Assembly: GCF_005239225.2 (NCBI RefSeq)
Contig: NC_133301.1
Location: forward strand, 7,403,157-7,467,156
Source: Populus alba
Taxonomy: Eukaryota; Streptophyta; Magnoliopsida; Malpighiales; Salicaceae
Length of the DNA stretch: 64,000 bases
Direction of reading: 5' to 3'
Shown here: piece after piece, positions 1 through 11,414 of the stretch
Layout: each line of letters starts with the position of its first letter
Numbering within the stretch: position 1 is the first letter of the stretch
Position numbers and translations under genes: made by a program
The notes under the pieces: generated by a model
Told to the model about the DNA's origin: nothing
What the model saw: the letters and a program-made list of their open reading frames with translations, nothing else
Database searches by the model: none

Positions 1-19
1 AATATAGAAGTGTGTAGAA

Positions 20-671
20 ATGGCAGGTTCCTCAAGTCATCACATAAGAAATATTTGTGTTTTCGGTGGATCCAGCCCTGGGAAAGAAAAAGAGTTTTTA
101 GAATCAGCAAATCATCTTAGTCAAGTACTAGTTGAGAGAAAGATCATTTAGTGTATGGGGGAGGCAGCCTGGGTTAATAGGAGGTGTTTCAATGGCTGCA
201 TTTTTAGGAGGCAATCAAGTTTTGGGGGTTGTCCCCAAAGCTTTGACAAATGGGGACATCATTGGAAAAACAATTGGAGAGGAATTACAGGTCCAAACAA
301 TGTCTGATCGACTGAATGCCATGTTTAGCCATGCTGATGCCTTCATTGCCTTACCAGGTGGTCTGGGCACATTGGAAGAGATCTTTCATATTTCATCTTG
401 GGCCCAACTACACATTCACCATAAACCTATAGGTTTGTTAAATGTTAATGGTTTTTATGATAAGTTGTTGTCTTTCCTTGATCAAGCTGTGGAACAGGAA
501 TTTCTAACATCTTCAACACGACAAATCATAATCTCTGCTGCTACTGCTGAACAATTGATTGACCAACTACAATCTTTCATCCTTGTCATTGATCCTTGCA
601 TGAGTCACCTAGATTGGTCAGCTAAGGAAAGCCGTAAAAAGCTTAGATTAGATTTGAGCCATCATCTATGA
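20..671 (+). pseudogene. LOG-family cytokinin phosphoribohydrolase, processed pseudogene
   Basis: LOG enzymes release active cytokinin bases from cytokinin riboside 5'-monophosphates in the plant cytosol. The copy reads from ATG at 20 (MAGSSSHHIRNICVFGGSS) to TGA at 669-671. It carries the family signature PGGLGTLEE (about 353-379) and LVYGGGSLG (149-175), followed by WAQL and GLLNVNGFYD. Two single-base deletions break the frame, one near 144-147 (before LVYGGG) and one near 173 (between SLG and LIGG), so no full-length protein can be made. The whole coding length of about 217 codons is contiguous, whereas plant LOG genes normally have several introns. Together with an A10 run 190 bp past the stop, this points to a reverse-transcribed copy. 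Only 19 bp of upstream sequence is visible, so its promoter and left target duplication cannot be judged. Family call is strong; the processed origin is inference. Confidence 0.85.
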
Positions 672-860
672 AACCTTATGTCTTTTGGTTTTATTAATAG
701 CATATTATTTTGTTTTGTTACTTCTTATATTTGTTTAAGTGTGTTTCAGGTTTGTCATTGTTCGCTGTTTACAGGTGAATGTCTTCTATACTCTATCTTT
801 CTACGTAGGACATTAAGGACAATGTTCTTGTTTTGGTTGGGGGGGAGAGGGTAGTAGTTT

Positions 861-870
861 AAAAAAAAAA
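861..870 (+). other. A10 run, candidate poly(A) remnant of LOG retrocopy
   Basis: Ten adenines begin 190 bp after the LOG stop, a plausible 3'UTR length. A second A-run lies at 910-921. A-runs are common in this AT-rich DNA, so the link to retrotransposition is inference. Confidence 0.35.
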
Positions 871-1339
871 TAACCAACTAACTGTTTTTGTTTTTAAAAA
901 ACCATGTTGAAAAAAAAAAAACTGTTATACTAGGATAGGCAAGTAAAGAGGAATTATTCTTGAGACGCATCTTAGTAAAAAATTTTCTAATCGTTTATTT
1001 TGCAATATCATAACAAGGCCTATTAGAATACTTCTTTGAAAATATTTCAGGTTTACAAACTCCGCATTTGTGATCCACTTGATTCTGCTTCATTATATAC
1101 TCATTTAACAAGTATTATTAAAACCTTTATTTTCACAACACAACTTTAACATATGATTGTGGGTTGCACATTGGATTATATACATTATTTATATTCTTTT
1201 GTTGAAGGTAACAAACTAAGTGGGGAAGGGATAGTATTTAAATTTGCAAAAAAAAAATTTATTGATAATATTGATGATAATAAAACGTAGATAAGTTTGG
1301 TTTCGTAGCCTCCCTAACCTAAGCAATTAAGTCTGAAGG

Positions 1340-1565
1340 GGTGTTTTACCACCTAATACCCTAAAGTCAACTAACTTGAGAGCTATTGGCCTAAAGCTTG
1401 TTACATGGGTTAAGGAGAAAAGCTTAAGGGAATCAAAACATTGCATTATCTACGTATCAGTATCTTGCAACCCGAGTTGTTAAGCTCGTAGAGGTGTCTC
1501 AACACCTAATGCCCTAAAGACCAACTAATCTGGGAGTCATTAGCCTAAAACTCGTTACATGGGTT
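1340..1565. repeat. Local duplication of about 72 bp, two diverged copies
   Basis: 1340-1411 and 1492-1565 share the same order of words (ACCTAATACCCTAAAG, CCAACTAA, AGCCTAAAGCTTGTTACATGGGTT) with scattered substitutions, separated by about 80 bp. No coding potential is seen. The rest of 672-2117 holds no gene I can support, only AT-rich intergenic DNA and A/AAT-rich stretches near 1610-1650. Confidence 0.6.
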
Positions 1566-2117
1566 TAAAGAAAGATACATTGTGTTTTAAGTTGTATGTG
1601 TATATAAATAAAATAAAAAAAAAAAATAAAAAAAAATAATAATAATAATAATCCCAACCCAAGGAAGTTCACCTTAAACATTTGAACATAATATTGTTTT
1701 CTTCCAACAAAAGCCCCATCATCTTATGTTTTCAATATATTGAGCACATAAAAAGAAGGTTTATTAATATCTTGTTTAAGAAGTATGAAGCCAGTAATAT
1801 AAATTTTAATGAGAGTTTGTTTTATCTGGATACATTAAAGGAAGTTGAATGATGAATGTCTTGCTTTGTGAAAACTTAAATTGTTTTCTCTATTTAACGC
1901 TTTAGATTACTAGGGACTAGTAATAAGCTAGTTGGAGTGTGATTAGTACTTCAAAGTGCATGTTTATCAAGGTTTTATATCATCATTTTGCACTTGAAGT
2001 ATCAATAACTCCTTAACTAAAGCATGTTTTATAATAACAAGTTTGATACTATAAGATACCTTAATTTATGGTAAATGCTCATCTTAAATGCAGGCCTATC
2101 ATATAAATAAAAGGATT

Positions 2118-3369
2118 GACTGATGAGTTTAAGTATTGAAAGTGAAAGGACAAAGAGATGGCCAAACTTAGAAAAGAGATGTCGGTGCAGTCCAAACCGG
2201 AACATTGCTCGGTAATTGGATCATATCTGGAGCTCTAGATCTCGGATTTAAGTCCATTTTATATGGATGGAAAGGTAAGAAAAATTCCTACAACTTTCAT
2301 GAGGAGCCCAAGATTTAAAAAGGCCGTTTTGAAGTCCAAAATGAAGGAACAACGAAGAAGTCCGAAGCTGTCCTGCAGCCCAGATACTATTTAGTGTTCA
2401 GCCCATATCTTGAGTTCTAGAAGTCCAAATGACCTCATCTTTTTTTTGTTGGAAAGCTGAGACAATTTACTAGAACATTCTTCAGGATTCTGGGAAAATT
2501 ATGATGTTAGCAATGACGTCTTGTTCAGACAAGAAGATAAGGATTGTCACCAAGTCAAGATGTGGCCACCCACTCATCAATTAGTCAACAAATCAATAGT
2601 TCCAAATTTTAGCCTATAAAAGGAGGCACTTACCATGTATTGAGGCATCTTGGTTTCCAGATCAAGATCATGCTCTTGCTTTCTCTCTTTGTATTGCTTA
2701 TGTTTTGCTTTCATTAATATCAAGTTTATGCACGTCATTTCCTTTCCTTTACTTAGTTAACTTCTTTCTCAATTTATGTTCTTATCTTGTTCATATTATG
2801 TTTCTTTCTTTCATTATGTTTAGCTAAAATTAATTATGTCAAGGTGAAAAAGGGTACACTAAGGTGTAAGAATAAGTATAATATAAACTTAACATGGACC
2901 TTAATGTTGGATACTAACATGTTTTTATATTTGTTATTTCTTGTTTCACTTTTAATACTTTGCTTGTTAAATGGTTAATCAGATTTATGTTGTAAATAAC
3001 ACTTGGTCCAACAAATACTTGTACTTTCATAGCCCATACTGTATGGTATATAACCGACACCTGAGCTATGAAAGGAACTTGATTGGTTGTTAACATAAGT
3101 TAGAAATCATGAATGTCTGCCAACATTTACAAGTATTAGCTTTATTCGAATAAGATAACTAATGTAATCATGTTAACAATTTATAATCTGATTGGAACCT
3201 CCTTTATGTGTGGTTTTCAATTGAGTAATAAAGAGTTTATACTATGCTTGTTTGAAGTACCATTAGTGGTATCCTCTAACCTTGACATTTATGTTTATCG
3301 TTGTTTAATCCATTACATTAATCTTTCAATCTCAAAGTTCTCATTAATTTCTTCATCTTCTTCTTCTTT

Positions 3370-3401
<32 letters not shown>

Positions 3402-3420
3402 TTATTATTATTATTATTAA

Positions 3421-3456
<36 letters not shown>

Positions 3457-3771
3457 TACATTCTAATTTATATTATATAATATATATCTCTTTGATCTTT
3501 TCATAAACTCAGTATATAGGCTGGAAACCTGTGACCCGATCTTTTAGATCATTCTCAGGTGTAACAACGCCACGTACTGAGTATTATTATTATTATTATT
3601 ATTACTATTATTGTTATTATTGTTGTTGTTGTTATTGTTGTTGTTGTTTTTGTCTTGTTATTTATAATTTTTACAATTAACCTCTATGTGGTTCGACCCC
3701 GGTCTTGCCGGTTATTTATTACTTCGACACTCCTGCACTTGGGAGAAGACATCAAGCTTTTGGTTGTGTCA
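2118..3771 (+). mobile_element. LTR-like repeat (copy 1), 3' end at CA 3771
   Basis: A non-coding block with LTR architecture: TATA box TATAAAAG at 2615-2622 followed by pyrimidine-rich leader DNA, and an end in ...TTGTGTCA at 3771. A reverse-complement copy occupies 23852-25080 and shares the TATA region, the segment around 3170-3310, the microsatellite position and the terminal 60 bp. The right end is therefore well defined. The left end is uncertain (TGACTGATG near 2116 is a guess) and no target duplication could be recognised. It abuts a Ty3 protease fragment that lacks its first half, so it was inserted into or recombined with that element. Confidence 0.65.
3371..3648 (+). repeat. Compound trinucleotide microsatellite (ACT/ATT/GTT)n
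   Basis: (ACT)n passes into (ATT)n at 3371-3418, then (TTA)n at 3427-3456, and again (ATT)n/(GTT)n at 3582-3648. It sits inside the LTR-like repeat; the inverted copy carries a related array at about 23959-24110. The apparent 98-codon frame here (3170-3466) is largely this low-complexity run and is not a gene. Confidence 0.9.
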
Positions 3772-3812
3772 TTTATAGAGGGGTAAAACTATATATTGAA
3801 GGGTTATAATTA

Positions 3813-4172
3813 AAGGTAGATCTTATGCTGTTACAGCTATATGATTTTGATGTGATTTTGGGCATGGATTAACTAAGTAAACATAAGGCACAAGTGGATT
3901 GTTTCACCAAGACGGTGACAATCCAAGGAATAGGTGATAAAATAGTAGTGTTTAAAGGGGAAATAAAAGTCATTCCAAGTTATGTAATCTTAGTCTTGGT
4001 GGCTACAAAATTACTGAGGAAGGGTTGTTCTGGTTGGTTAGCCCATGTAAGGGAGCTGGAAAAAGGTAGCATAGATTTGGCTAGTATTCCTGTAGTGAGG
4101 GAGTTTCGAATGTATTTCCAGAAGAGTTGCCTAGATTACCTCCAGTTTAGAGAAATTGAAGTTTCCATATAA
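3813..4172 (+). pseudogene. Ty3 protease, C-terminal half, broken
   Basis: Translation from about 3813 gives the LMLLQLYDFDVILGMD segment typical of the second half of a retroviral-type aspartyl protease. An in-frame stop follows at the codon where the family has Trp (GMDW), then LSKHKAQVDCF and KTVTIQG. The active-site DTG that should lie upstream is absent, removed at the junction with the LTR-like repeat. The frame runs on to 4172 through the linker before the reverse transcriptase. Inactive remnant; identification by family pattern. Confidence 0.75.
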
Positions 4173-4919
4173 AAACTATCCCAAAAGTTTCTCCTATAGC
4201 CCAGTCTTCTTTATAGGATGACACCTATGGAATTGGCGGAACTAAAGGTCCAGCTTCAAGAATTGTTAGATAAAGGCTTCATCCAGCCTAGTAACTCGCC
4301 CTGGGGAGCTTCGGTGTTGTTTGTAAAGAAGAAGGATGCCACCCTTTATTTGTGCATTGATTATCGTCAATTGAATAAAATGACAGTGAAGAACAGGTAC
4401 CCCACTCCCATGAATAGATGACTTGTTTGATCAAATGAAGGGTGTTGGGGTGTTCTCTAAGATAGATCTGAGATCTAGATACCACTAGTTGAGAATCAAA
4501 GAGCAAGGCATTCAAAGATTGCATTCCAAACCTGTTATGGGCATTACGAGTTTTTTGTGATGCCTTTTGAGTTAACCAATGCTCCGACTATGCTTATGGA
4601 CTTGATGAATCGGGTGTTGCGGCCTTACCTGGACCAATATGTGGTTGTATTTATTGATGATATCTTAGTGTATTCAAACTCTCACTTGGAGCATGAACAA
4701 CTTCTAAGGGTTGTGCTACAGACCTTAAGGGAGAAACAATTATATGCAAAGTTGGATAAGTGTGAGTTTTGGCTTCAGGAAGTGGTATTTTTGGGCCATG
4801 TAATATCTGTAGAAGGAATACTTGTGGATCCAAGAAAGGTTGAGGTCATGTTAAAATGGGAAAGGCCTATCAATATGATAGAAATCCATAGCTTCTTGGG
4901 CCTTGCTGGATATTACTAG
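4173..4919 (+). pseudogene. Ty3 reverse transcriptase, frameshifted
   Basis: The N-terminal part (4218-4421) carries [20 protein letters not shown] and [17 protein letters not shown]. The frame is then lost between about 4421 and 4557, where the KIDLRSRYH segment lies in another frame. From 4557 to 4919 it resumes with [10 protein letters not shown] and the catalytic block [12 protein letters not shown], whose two aspartates are the metal-binding pair of the polymerase (IDD in place of the more common YVDD). It ends with [10 protein letters not shown] and FLGLAGYY then a stop. The enzyme would have copied element RNA in a cytoplasmic particle; it cannot be made from this locus. Confidence 0.85.
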
Positions 4920-5450
4920 AAGTTTTTTGAGGGGTTCTCCACCATAGCATCACCTTTAACTAAGCTGACCCGTAAGGAAGTCAAGTTTGTTTGGTCAAAA
5001 GAGTGTGAAGCAAGCTTTAGAGAACTGAAGGAAAGGCTTACTTCTACTCATGTGCTGGCCCTCCCATCAGGGACAGAAGGCTTTGTGGTATATAGTCATG
5101 CCTAAAAAAAAAAGGGTCTGGAATGTGTATTAATGCAACATGGGCGTGTGATTGCTTATGCATCAAGACAACTAAAGTTGCATGAGGTGAATTACTCGGT
5201 TCATGACCTAGAACTTACAGCGGTGGTGTTTTCCTTAAGAGTATGGAGACATTATTTGTATGGGACACGAGTTCAAATCTTTACACAAGTTTGAAGTATT
5301 TGATATCACAGAAGGAGTTGAACATGCGGCAGAGATGATGGGTAGAGTTAATAAAAGATTACGATAGAGTTATTGACTATCATCCTGTTAAGGCTAATGT
5401 AGTAGTTGATGCATTGAGTAGGAAGGGGAAAAATAGTGATTAATGATATG
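4920..5450 (+). pseudogene. Ty3 RNase H region, heavily degraded
   Basis: Directly after the reverse transcriptase, fragments such as [41 protein letters not shown] and [19 protein letters not shown] are readable in more than one frame. These are the usual RNase H landmarks. An A9 run near 5104-5112 and several stops interrupt it. No continuous frame remains. About 5450-5660 appears to be the decayed link to integrase. Confidence 0.65.
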
Positions 5451-5659
5451 GAGCTTAAAGAACAGAAAAGTATAGTGGAATTAAAGAGAATGGGTTTGTG
5501 ACTAAGTTTAGGGCCCGAGGGATCACTGTTAGCTCAGTTAAAGATCCAATTTGTGCTTCGAGACAAGGTCTTGGTGGCTCAATAGACAGATGGAAAAGTA
5601 AAAGAGATCAAAGGGAGAGGGTAAACAAGGGTAAAGAGACAATCATTTCAAATGTTAAT

Positions 5660-6448
5660 CAGATGGGCTAATAGCTTATGGGTAGGCGGATTTATTTGCC
5701 CAAGGATAAGACTTTGAAAGATGAAGTGTTAAGAGAAGCTCATAAATCTCGATTAGCTACTCATCCTAGGAGTACAAAGATGTATAGGGATTTAAAGGAA
5801 TACTACTGGTGGCCAAATATAAAGAGGGAAATATCAGAATTTGTGTCGAGCTATGGGATCTGTCAACAAGTAAAGATAGAACACCAGAAACCTACAAGGG
5901 AATTAAAGTCATTATCAATTCCGAAATGGAAATGGGAGAATATTTCTATGGATTTTGTGACGAGATTACCCAGGGGAAAGAGGGGGAATGATGCCATATG
6001 GGTGTTCGTGGATCGACTAACAAAATCTGCTTTATTTTTTCCTATGAAGATGATTGAGTCGGTGAATAAGCTGGCAAAATTGTATGTAAATGAAGTAATC
6101 ATACATCATGGACCGCCACTTTCAATTATATTGGATTGGGATCCAAGGTTCACATCATGATTGTGGCCGAGCTTGCAACAGGCAATAGGGACACAGTTGC
6201 ATATGAGCACAACATTTCATCATCAGATGGATGGTCAATTTGAAAGGACCATTCAAACTCTTGAGGATCTCCTGAGGTCTTGTGTGCTAAATTTTGGAGG
6301 GAATTGGGAGAATCTCCTACCATTGGTGGAGTTTACTTATAATAATAGCCATCAAGCTACTATTGGTATGGCTCCATATAAAGCATTGTATGGGAGGAAA
6401 TGTTATACCCCAATTTGTTGGGAGGAAATAGGAGAAAGGAAGCTTTAA
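5660..6448 (+). pseudogene. Ty3 integrase (zinc-binding and DDE core) with in-frame stop
   Basis: 5678-6160 gives the zinc-binding domain (HKSRLATH, then YWWPNIKREI). The first Cys of the usual CxxC is replaced (SYGIC), which should weaken zinc binding. The core follows with the first Asp in ISMDFVTRLP and the second in LDWDPRFTS. A TGA at 6158-6160 interrupts the same frame, which continues 6161-6448 with QMDGQFERTIQTLEDLLRS, containing the catalytic Glu, and ends near YGRKC. Integrase would have inserted the cDNA into chromosomes; this copy is dead. Confidence 0.85.
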
Positions 6449-7010
6449 GGACCTAAAATGGTGTAACTCACAACTGACAAGGTAAGGGTGATCAAAAAGA
6501 TGATGAAGGAAGCCCATGATAGACAAAAACGTTACGCAGATAGTCAAAGAAGGCCCTTGGAATTCCAAGTGCGAGATAGTATTTTTGAAGGTGGCTCCTT
6601 AGAAAGGCATCATTCGATTTGGAGTAAAAGGGAAATTAGCCTTGAGATATATTAGCTCTTTTGAGATTAAGGAACGAATTGGGCTTGTTGCCTATCGATT
6701 AGAATTGCCTATATATTTGGACAAGATTCACAATGTGTTCCATTTGTCATTGCTACGAAAGGCCAAGATAGACCCCTCACGGATATTGCCACAGGTTCCT
6801 ATGAAGATAAAAGGGGATCTAACCATGAAAACTAAGCCCTTCAAGATCTTAGATCGAGATGAGAAGTTGTTGAGAAATAAGAGAGTTCCCTCGGTGAGAG
6901 TATTATAGAGAAGCTCTTGAATAGAAGAAGAAACATGGGAAAGAGAATCCAAGATGAAGGTGAAGTTTCTGCACTTATTCTCCGACATGGTACGTAACTG
7001 GAATTTCGAG
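6449..7010 (+). pseudogene. Ty3 integrase C-terminal / chromodomain-like segment
   Basis: After a broken linker (KRYADSQRRPLEF near 6530-6565), the frame 6642-6908 carries YISSFEIKERIGLVAYRLEL and HNVFHLSLLRK, landmarks of the integrase C-terminal tail. The tail continues out of frame with EEETWERES and HLF near 6920-6980, where chromoviruses have a chromodomain-like end that can target heterochromatin. The closing words FEDEIFF and RRGE run straight into the polypurine tract and LTR, so this is the pol 3' end. Chromodomain assignment is tentative. Confidence 0.6.
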
Positions 7011-7520
7011 GATGAAATTTTTTTTATTAGGAGGGGAGAATGTAAATCCCAAGAAAATCAAGGCTAGATTAAATTACAGAAAATAAACTAAACTAAAAAG
7101 AAGTTGGGGCAAAATGAATACACTTAAAGAAAATGGGGTCTAAATACAGATAAGAATAATTATAGAGCATAAATACTCATCTTCTTGCAAAAAAAAAAAA
7201 AAGAAATCTAAAACTATCATGAAGAAAGAAAATGGGGAGTTTTTGTATCCATTTTTAGAGATCAAGAGAGAAACACCAAAATTTTAAGAATCCATCCAAG
7301 ATTAAGGGTTATAGGTACAATAAACACTAGAGGGCAAGGGATTAACAAGAAAAAAATTGAACAAGAAGAGAAGAGGGGAGGGTCGGCTATCATTAAAAAG
7401 AAAATGAGGGATCAAGACCTTGATTCGTACCGGGTAAGGTATTCTAAACATGGATTTATGAGTCATTTTAAAGTCGAATATAAATTGATGCTTGGATGTT
7501 AAATTATAGATTTTATTTTT

Positions 7521-8175
7521 ATAACTCTAGATATAGTTAAAAATCTGAGAAAAGGTCAGATAGTAACAGTTAAAAAACGAGACAGTAATAGTCCAAATGA
7601 TTATTGATGAGCAATTTTGATTGTCTTAGAGGTAGAACTGGGTTCTTCTTTCCTCAGAGAACATGTAGGCTCATGTCTTAGCTTTCCAACGAGATTAATC
7701 TTGTTTGAATCGAAGTAACTCCAGATATAGTTAAAAATGTGAGGAGAGGTCAAACAATAACAGTTCGAAAAATAAGACAATAACAGTTCAAATGATTATT
7801 GATGAGCGATTTTGACTATCTTAGAGGAAGAACTGGGTTCTTCTTTCCCAAAAAACTTGTAGCCTCATGTCTTAGCTTTCAAACAAGACTGATCTCACTT
7901 GAATCAGAGTTCTATAACTCCAAATATAGTTAAAAATCTGAGGAGAGGTCAAACAGTAACAGTTCAAAAAATGAGATAATAACAGTTCAAATGATTATTG
8001 ATAAGCAATTTTGACTATCTTAGAGGTAGAACTGGGTTCTTCTTTCCTCATAGAACTTGTAGCCTTATGTATTAGCTTTCCAACGAGACTAATCTTACTT
8101 GAATCAGAGTTCTATAACTCCAAATATAGTTAAAAATCTGAGGAGAGGTCAGACAGTAACAGTTCAATGTCTAGA
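7521..8175 (+). repeat. Tandem array of about 195-200 bp units inside the Ty3 LTR
   Basis: Units begin near 7521, 7716, 7914 and 8114 at ATAACTCTAGATATAGTT-like words, each followed by AAAAATCTGAGGAGAGGTCA and, in the first three, AGAACTGGGTTCTTCTTTCC. There are three full units and a partial fourth. A different array with a related CTCTAGATATGGG word occurs in the solo LTR at 52701-53230. Confidence 0.85.
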
Positions 8176-8649
8176 TAGTGACAGTTCGGGATTTAAACAG
8201 AAACAATTCAAATATAAAGAAAAGAATGATAACTGGGGTTGGACAAAGAACGACAATATTAATGGGTAAAATAAGAAAAACATAAAATATTAAAAAATGA
8301 CTGAAAGAAAGACTTATTGGTTGTTGATATGGTTATTATAAAACATATCCTTGAGTGAGGAAAATTTATAAGATTGAGCCTGTGATTTGCAAGAGGGACC
8401 ACAGATGTGGTGCAACAACAACATCAGAGGAGCACAAGTAGAGCTTTTATTGCAGGTAGGTGAATCGCACCTATACCTTCTAGTTAAATTCCATGATTAT
8501 TATATATTACTGATGTGAAATGTGAATTACTGAATGTATGTGTATTCAAGGGGAAAGGTTGTTGTGTGAATTGCTAAGTGATGAAATTATCATTGAGAAA
8601 GGAAAAATGAGAAGTGTGATTTGAGGCATAAACTAGCATACAGTTAGTA

Positions 8650-8860
8650 TATGTTAGGATTTCAGGTAAGGGGATCGCCATGTTAGGACTAACATACATT
8701 TAGTGTATGTTAGGATCCCGGGTAAGGGGATCACCATGTTTTGGCTAGCATACATTTAGTGTATGTTAGGATCCCAGGTAAGTGGATCACCATGTATTGG
8801 CTAGCATATATTTAGTGTATGTTAGGATCCCAGGTAAGGGGATCACCTAGCATCGACTCT
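8650..8860 (+). repeat. Tandem array of 56 bp units (x4) inside the Ty3 LTR
   Basis: TATGTTAGG recurs at 8650, 8706, 8762 and 8818, an exact 56 bp period. Each unit contains GGTAAGGGGATCACCATGTT-like and GCATACATTTAGTG words. Confidence 0.85.
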
Positions 8861-9619
8861 TACGGGGTGATGATGATGATACTAGTGAAATTGGTATCGG
8901 TAATGTGTTAAACAAAAATAATCATGTTTGATCTTATAAAGTCTAGAATGGAGGTTAATAGTGGAAGAGAGAATGGTTATTAATATTTGAATAAGGAAGA
9001 GATTCTAATGTAAACCAGAAGGGAGAAGTGAACAAAATATGAATGCATGTTACCCTGATAAAATTGTTAGATATTCGAGTTGTTATAATTATGTGATATT
9101 CACCTTTCAATAATATGCATTTTGTTTCAGGATCATCGCATGCACGACAAGAGTAGATCATATATTATGTTCGTTTCTTGTAATTTAGATTCTAGGGGGT
9201 ATACCCATGTATTTTGTACATAAAAATATTTCTATAACTTAATTTGTATAATTAATGTTTAAACCTGAATGAATGAACTTAACTCTGTAGTTCATATAAC
9301 CGTATTTCATGACTATGCATTTATATTTTCTTGTTTATCCATCCATAATGATATTTTTGTTATATAATGTATATCATAAACATTGTGGTTGATAGGTGTG
9401 ATATTATTTGTGGAAATTGAAAACCCTGGATGATTGGGTCGAAATTAAGTTATGAGATTCGAGTTATTAGAAGTGTGAATAAGTTACATGTCGATAACTT
9501 GGGACCTTTCAATATAGTGGGGACTTCGCCGAAATTTTTAGTATATATATATATATACATAACTCTGTTTTTCGGTTGACATGAGATTTTTGTTTTATCC
9601 CAGAATGGGGGATGTTACA

Positions 9620-10778
9620 ATAGAGAAGTAGAGAAGAAGAAGAAGAAACGTCGGTCGGCTACTCTTAGCTCCCTAGTTTGTAGCCGCCACCATAAGTCAC
9701 TGTCAGCCCAGCTCCCAGAGCACCTCCATTCCAGGTAATTCTCTCCCCATGTCTCTATTTCCCATATTCATTTTCTTGCATGCAGAACGTGCATTGTGCC
9801 CATTTCTACAAGCAAGGAAAAATAATTGACCATAGTAACCGGCTAATTATATGGGAATAATAACTAGTCCGGGTTGGATCATCAGCCCAGTCCATGCGGC
9901 TGGGCTGAGTCCATCCCATTATAAGATTGTTTGTATTTTATTTTGGGTTGATCTTGGTCTAGTTTTATTTTGGGTCTGGGTCAGGTCCAGCCTGTTCAAA
10001 AAAAAAATAAAAAATATTTTTTTATAAAAAAATTGTGATTCCTTGCGTAAATTTTTATGCAATTTTGATTAATATCGGTCTGTATTTTTATACCTTAAGG
10101 ATACAAATCTGGTATTTAAATACTCAGTTTTCAATAAAAAAAAAATTGTTTTCATGTGTACAGCCAGGTCTCTCAAAGTTAAAAAAAAAATAAAATTCAT
10201 ATTGTATTTTCATACAACAAAGAAAACTTCAAAAAATATGTTTTAGCATACATTTTGGCTTTAATAATTAGATTATTAAAGTCATGAGAACTAGACCAAT
10301 ATTTCAAAAAACCCAAAAAAGTATTTTGTTTTGTTTTAGTATCTGGAATTACGAATTTACATGTAAAACATATTCCTAATATTCAAAAGGTATTTTCTTT
10401 TATTGACATAGAACGGTTAGGTTTTATCTCAATTAGATAAGGATTTCTTTATCGAGAAGGACTTTTCTTAAACCATAGATAGACTAACAATTAGAAATAC
10501 GATACAACCGTAGCTTATATCAGACAATAAAACAATGTAGCTTACCTTAGGTAGGGCATATTGAGGGTGCGAATACCTTTCCTTTACGTAATCAGTCCTC
10601 GTACCCAATCTCTAAGACCAGTTAGGGTTCCTAGTGACCAAAATACTAGGTGGCAACTCTCATTCTATTTTTCCACTGATAAGAGACAAGAATTCCTTGT
10701 CTTCCTACATTTACCAGATAGATACAATACCTGAGTGAGGGTGGAACGATCGTCGCTAACACCGCGACATATGCGACA
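9620..10778 (+). mobile_element. TAT/Ogre-like LTR fragment (3' part)
   Basis: Non-coding sequence closely similar in order to 28035-28495 (GGTCGGC, CACCTCCATTCCAGGTAATT, GCAGAACGTGC) and, further on, to 31500-32333 and 35840-36781 (GTATTTTTATACC, CTTACCTTAGGTAGGG, GGTTCCTAGTGACCAAAATA). It ends ATGCGACA at 10778, the end typical of this LTR family. The left half is missing and the fragment starts exactly where the Ty3 LTR ends, so the Ty3 insertion probably split it. Confidence 0.7.
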
Positions 10779-11414
10779 CTATTAATTAATCAATGAGATC
10801 TATTTTGAAAAAGAAAAAAAAGAATACACAAGTGAGAGAAAAGAATACACAAGTGAGAGAATAAAAATCCACAACCCACCAAAAATAATAAAAAATATCT
10901 TTACCTAGCATTTTTTCTCTCTTATTTGGATCTATTTTATTTCTATAAAGTGGATCCCAATAAGTAACTAATAGAATACACTAGTTTATAACTTGATAAC
11001 CATACAATTTCTCATTCAATTCCTCTTATTTTAGAAGGAAATAGCGGTAAACAAATACTTTGCAAAATTCCTAAAAAGTTTATGTTATTATTAATAAAAA
11101 TTTAAATGTAAGCTAATCAATTTAATATAGAAAATATATGTATCTAATTAAGAAAAATATATTTAATTCCGGAAAATATTTGGAAGGAATTAGTATTAAA
11201 AAAAAAAACACTTGGCATTTCAAAATTCCTCCCCCTAAAAATCTTGAAAATATCTATAACAAGTAGTGGATATCGCCATTCCCTTTGAATTCTCGCTTCT
11301 TCTCTTTCTTTCTCAAATCTTGGTTGCCTATCTCCTCACTCCTATAGCTGGGTAGCACTTGCAAAATTTTATTTCGATTTCATTATTGAAATGTTGTAGT
11401 AGTGATCGTTTGTT
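10779..11414. other. Gene-free AT-rich DNA
   Basis: No coding frame or named repeat is supported. A small exact duplication (AGAATACACAAGTGAGAGA) lies at about 10823-10860. Otherwise A/T-rich intergenic sequence. Confidence 0.6.

Larger units (their letters stand above)
3772..9619 (+). mobile_element. Degenerate Ty3 retrotransposon: partial pol plus 3' LTR
   Basis: The domains follow Ty3 order: protease (second half), reverse transcriptase, RNase H, integrase zinc-binding and core, a chromodomain-like C-terminal segment, a polypurine tract (GGAGGGGAGAA, 7030-7040), then a long LTR. gag, the protease active site and the 5' LTR are missing, cut off at the LTR-like repeat ending at 3771. Many stops and frameshifts show long inactivity. 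Domain order and the integrase C-terminal segment suggest the chromovirus side of Ty3, possibly Tekay/Del-like because of the long LTR, but the lineage is inference. A solo LTR of the same family lies at 51586-54323. Confidence 0.85.
7041..9619 (+). repeat. 3' LTR of the Ty3 element (about 2.58 kb)
   Basis: Starts TGTAAATCCCAAG directly after the polypurine tract and ends GGGGGATGTTACA, giving the perfect short inverted termini TGTAA/TTACA. The start matches the solo LTR at 51586 (TGTAAACCCCAAG), which ends in the same TTACA. It contains two tandem arrays (7521-8175 and 8650-8860) listed separately. No second LTR or target duplication is visible for this copy. Confidence 0.85.

Noticed and set aside
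3170..3466. 98-codon frame ending in Thr/Ile/Leu runs
   Set aside because: Its second half is a translated trinucleotide microsatellite and its first half is LTR-like repeat present in inverted copy elsewhere.
3350..3660. Possible CRISPR-like or other regular repeat array
   Set aside because: Periodicity is three bases throughout with no spacers; it is a plain microsatellite. The other arrays (56, 142, 189 and 195 bp) are contiguous tandem repeats without spacers.
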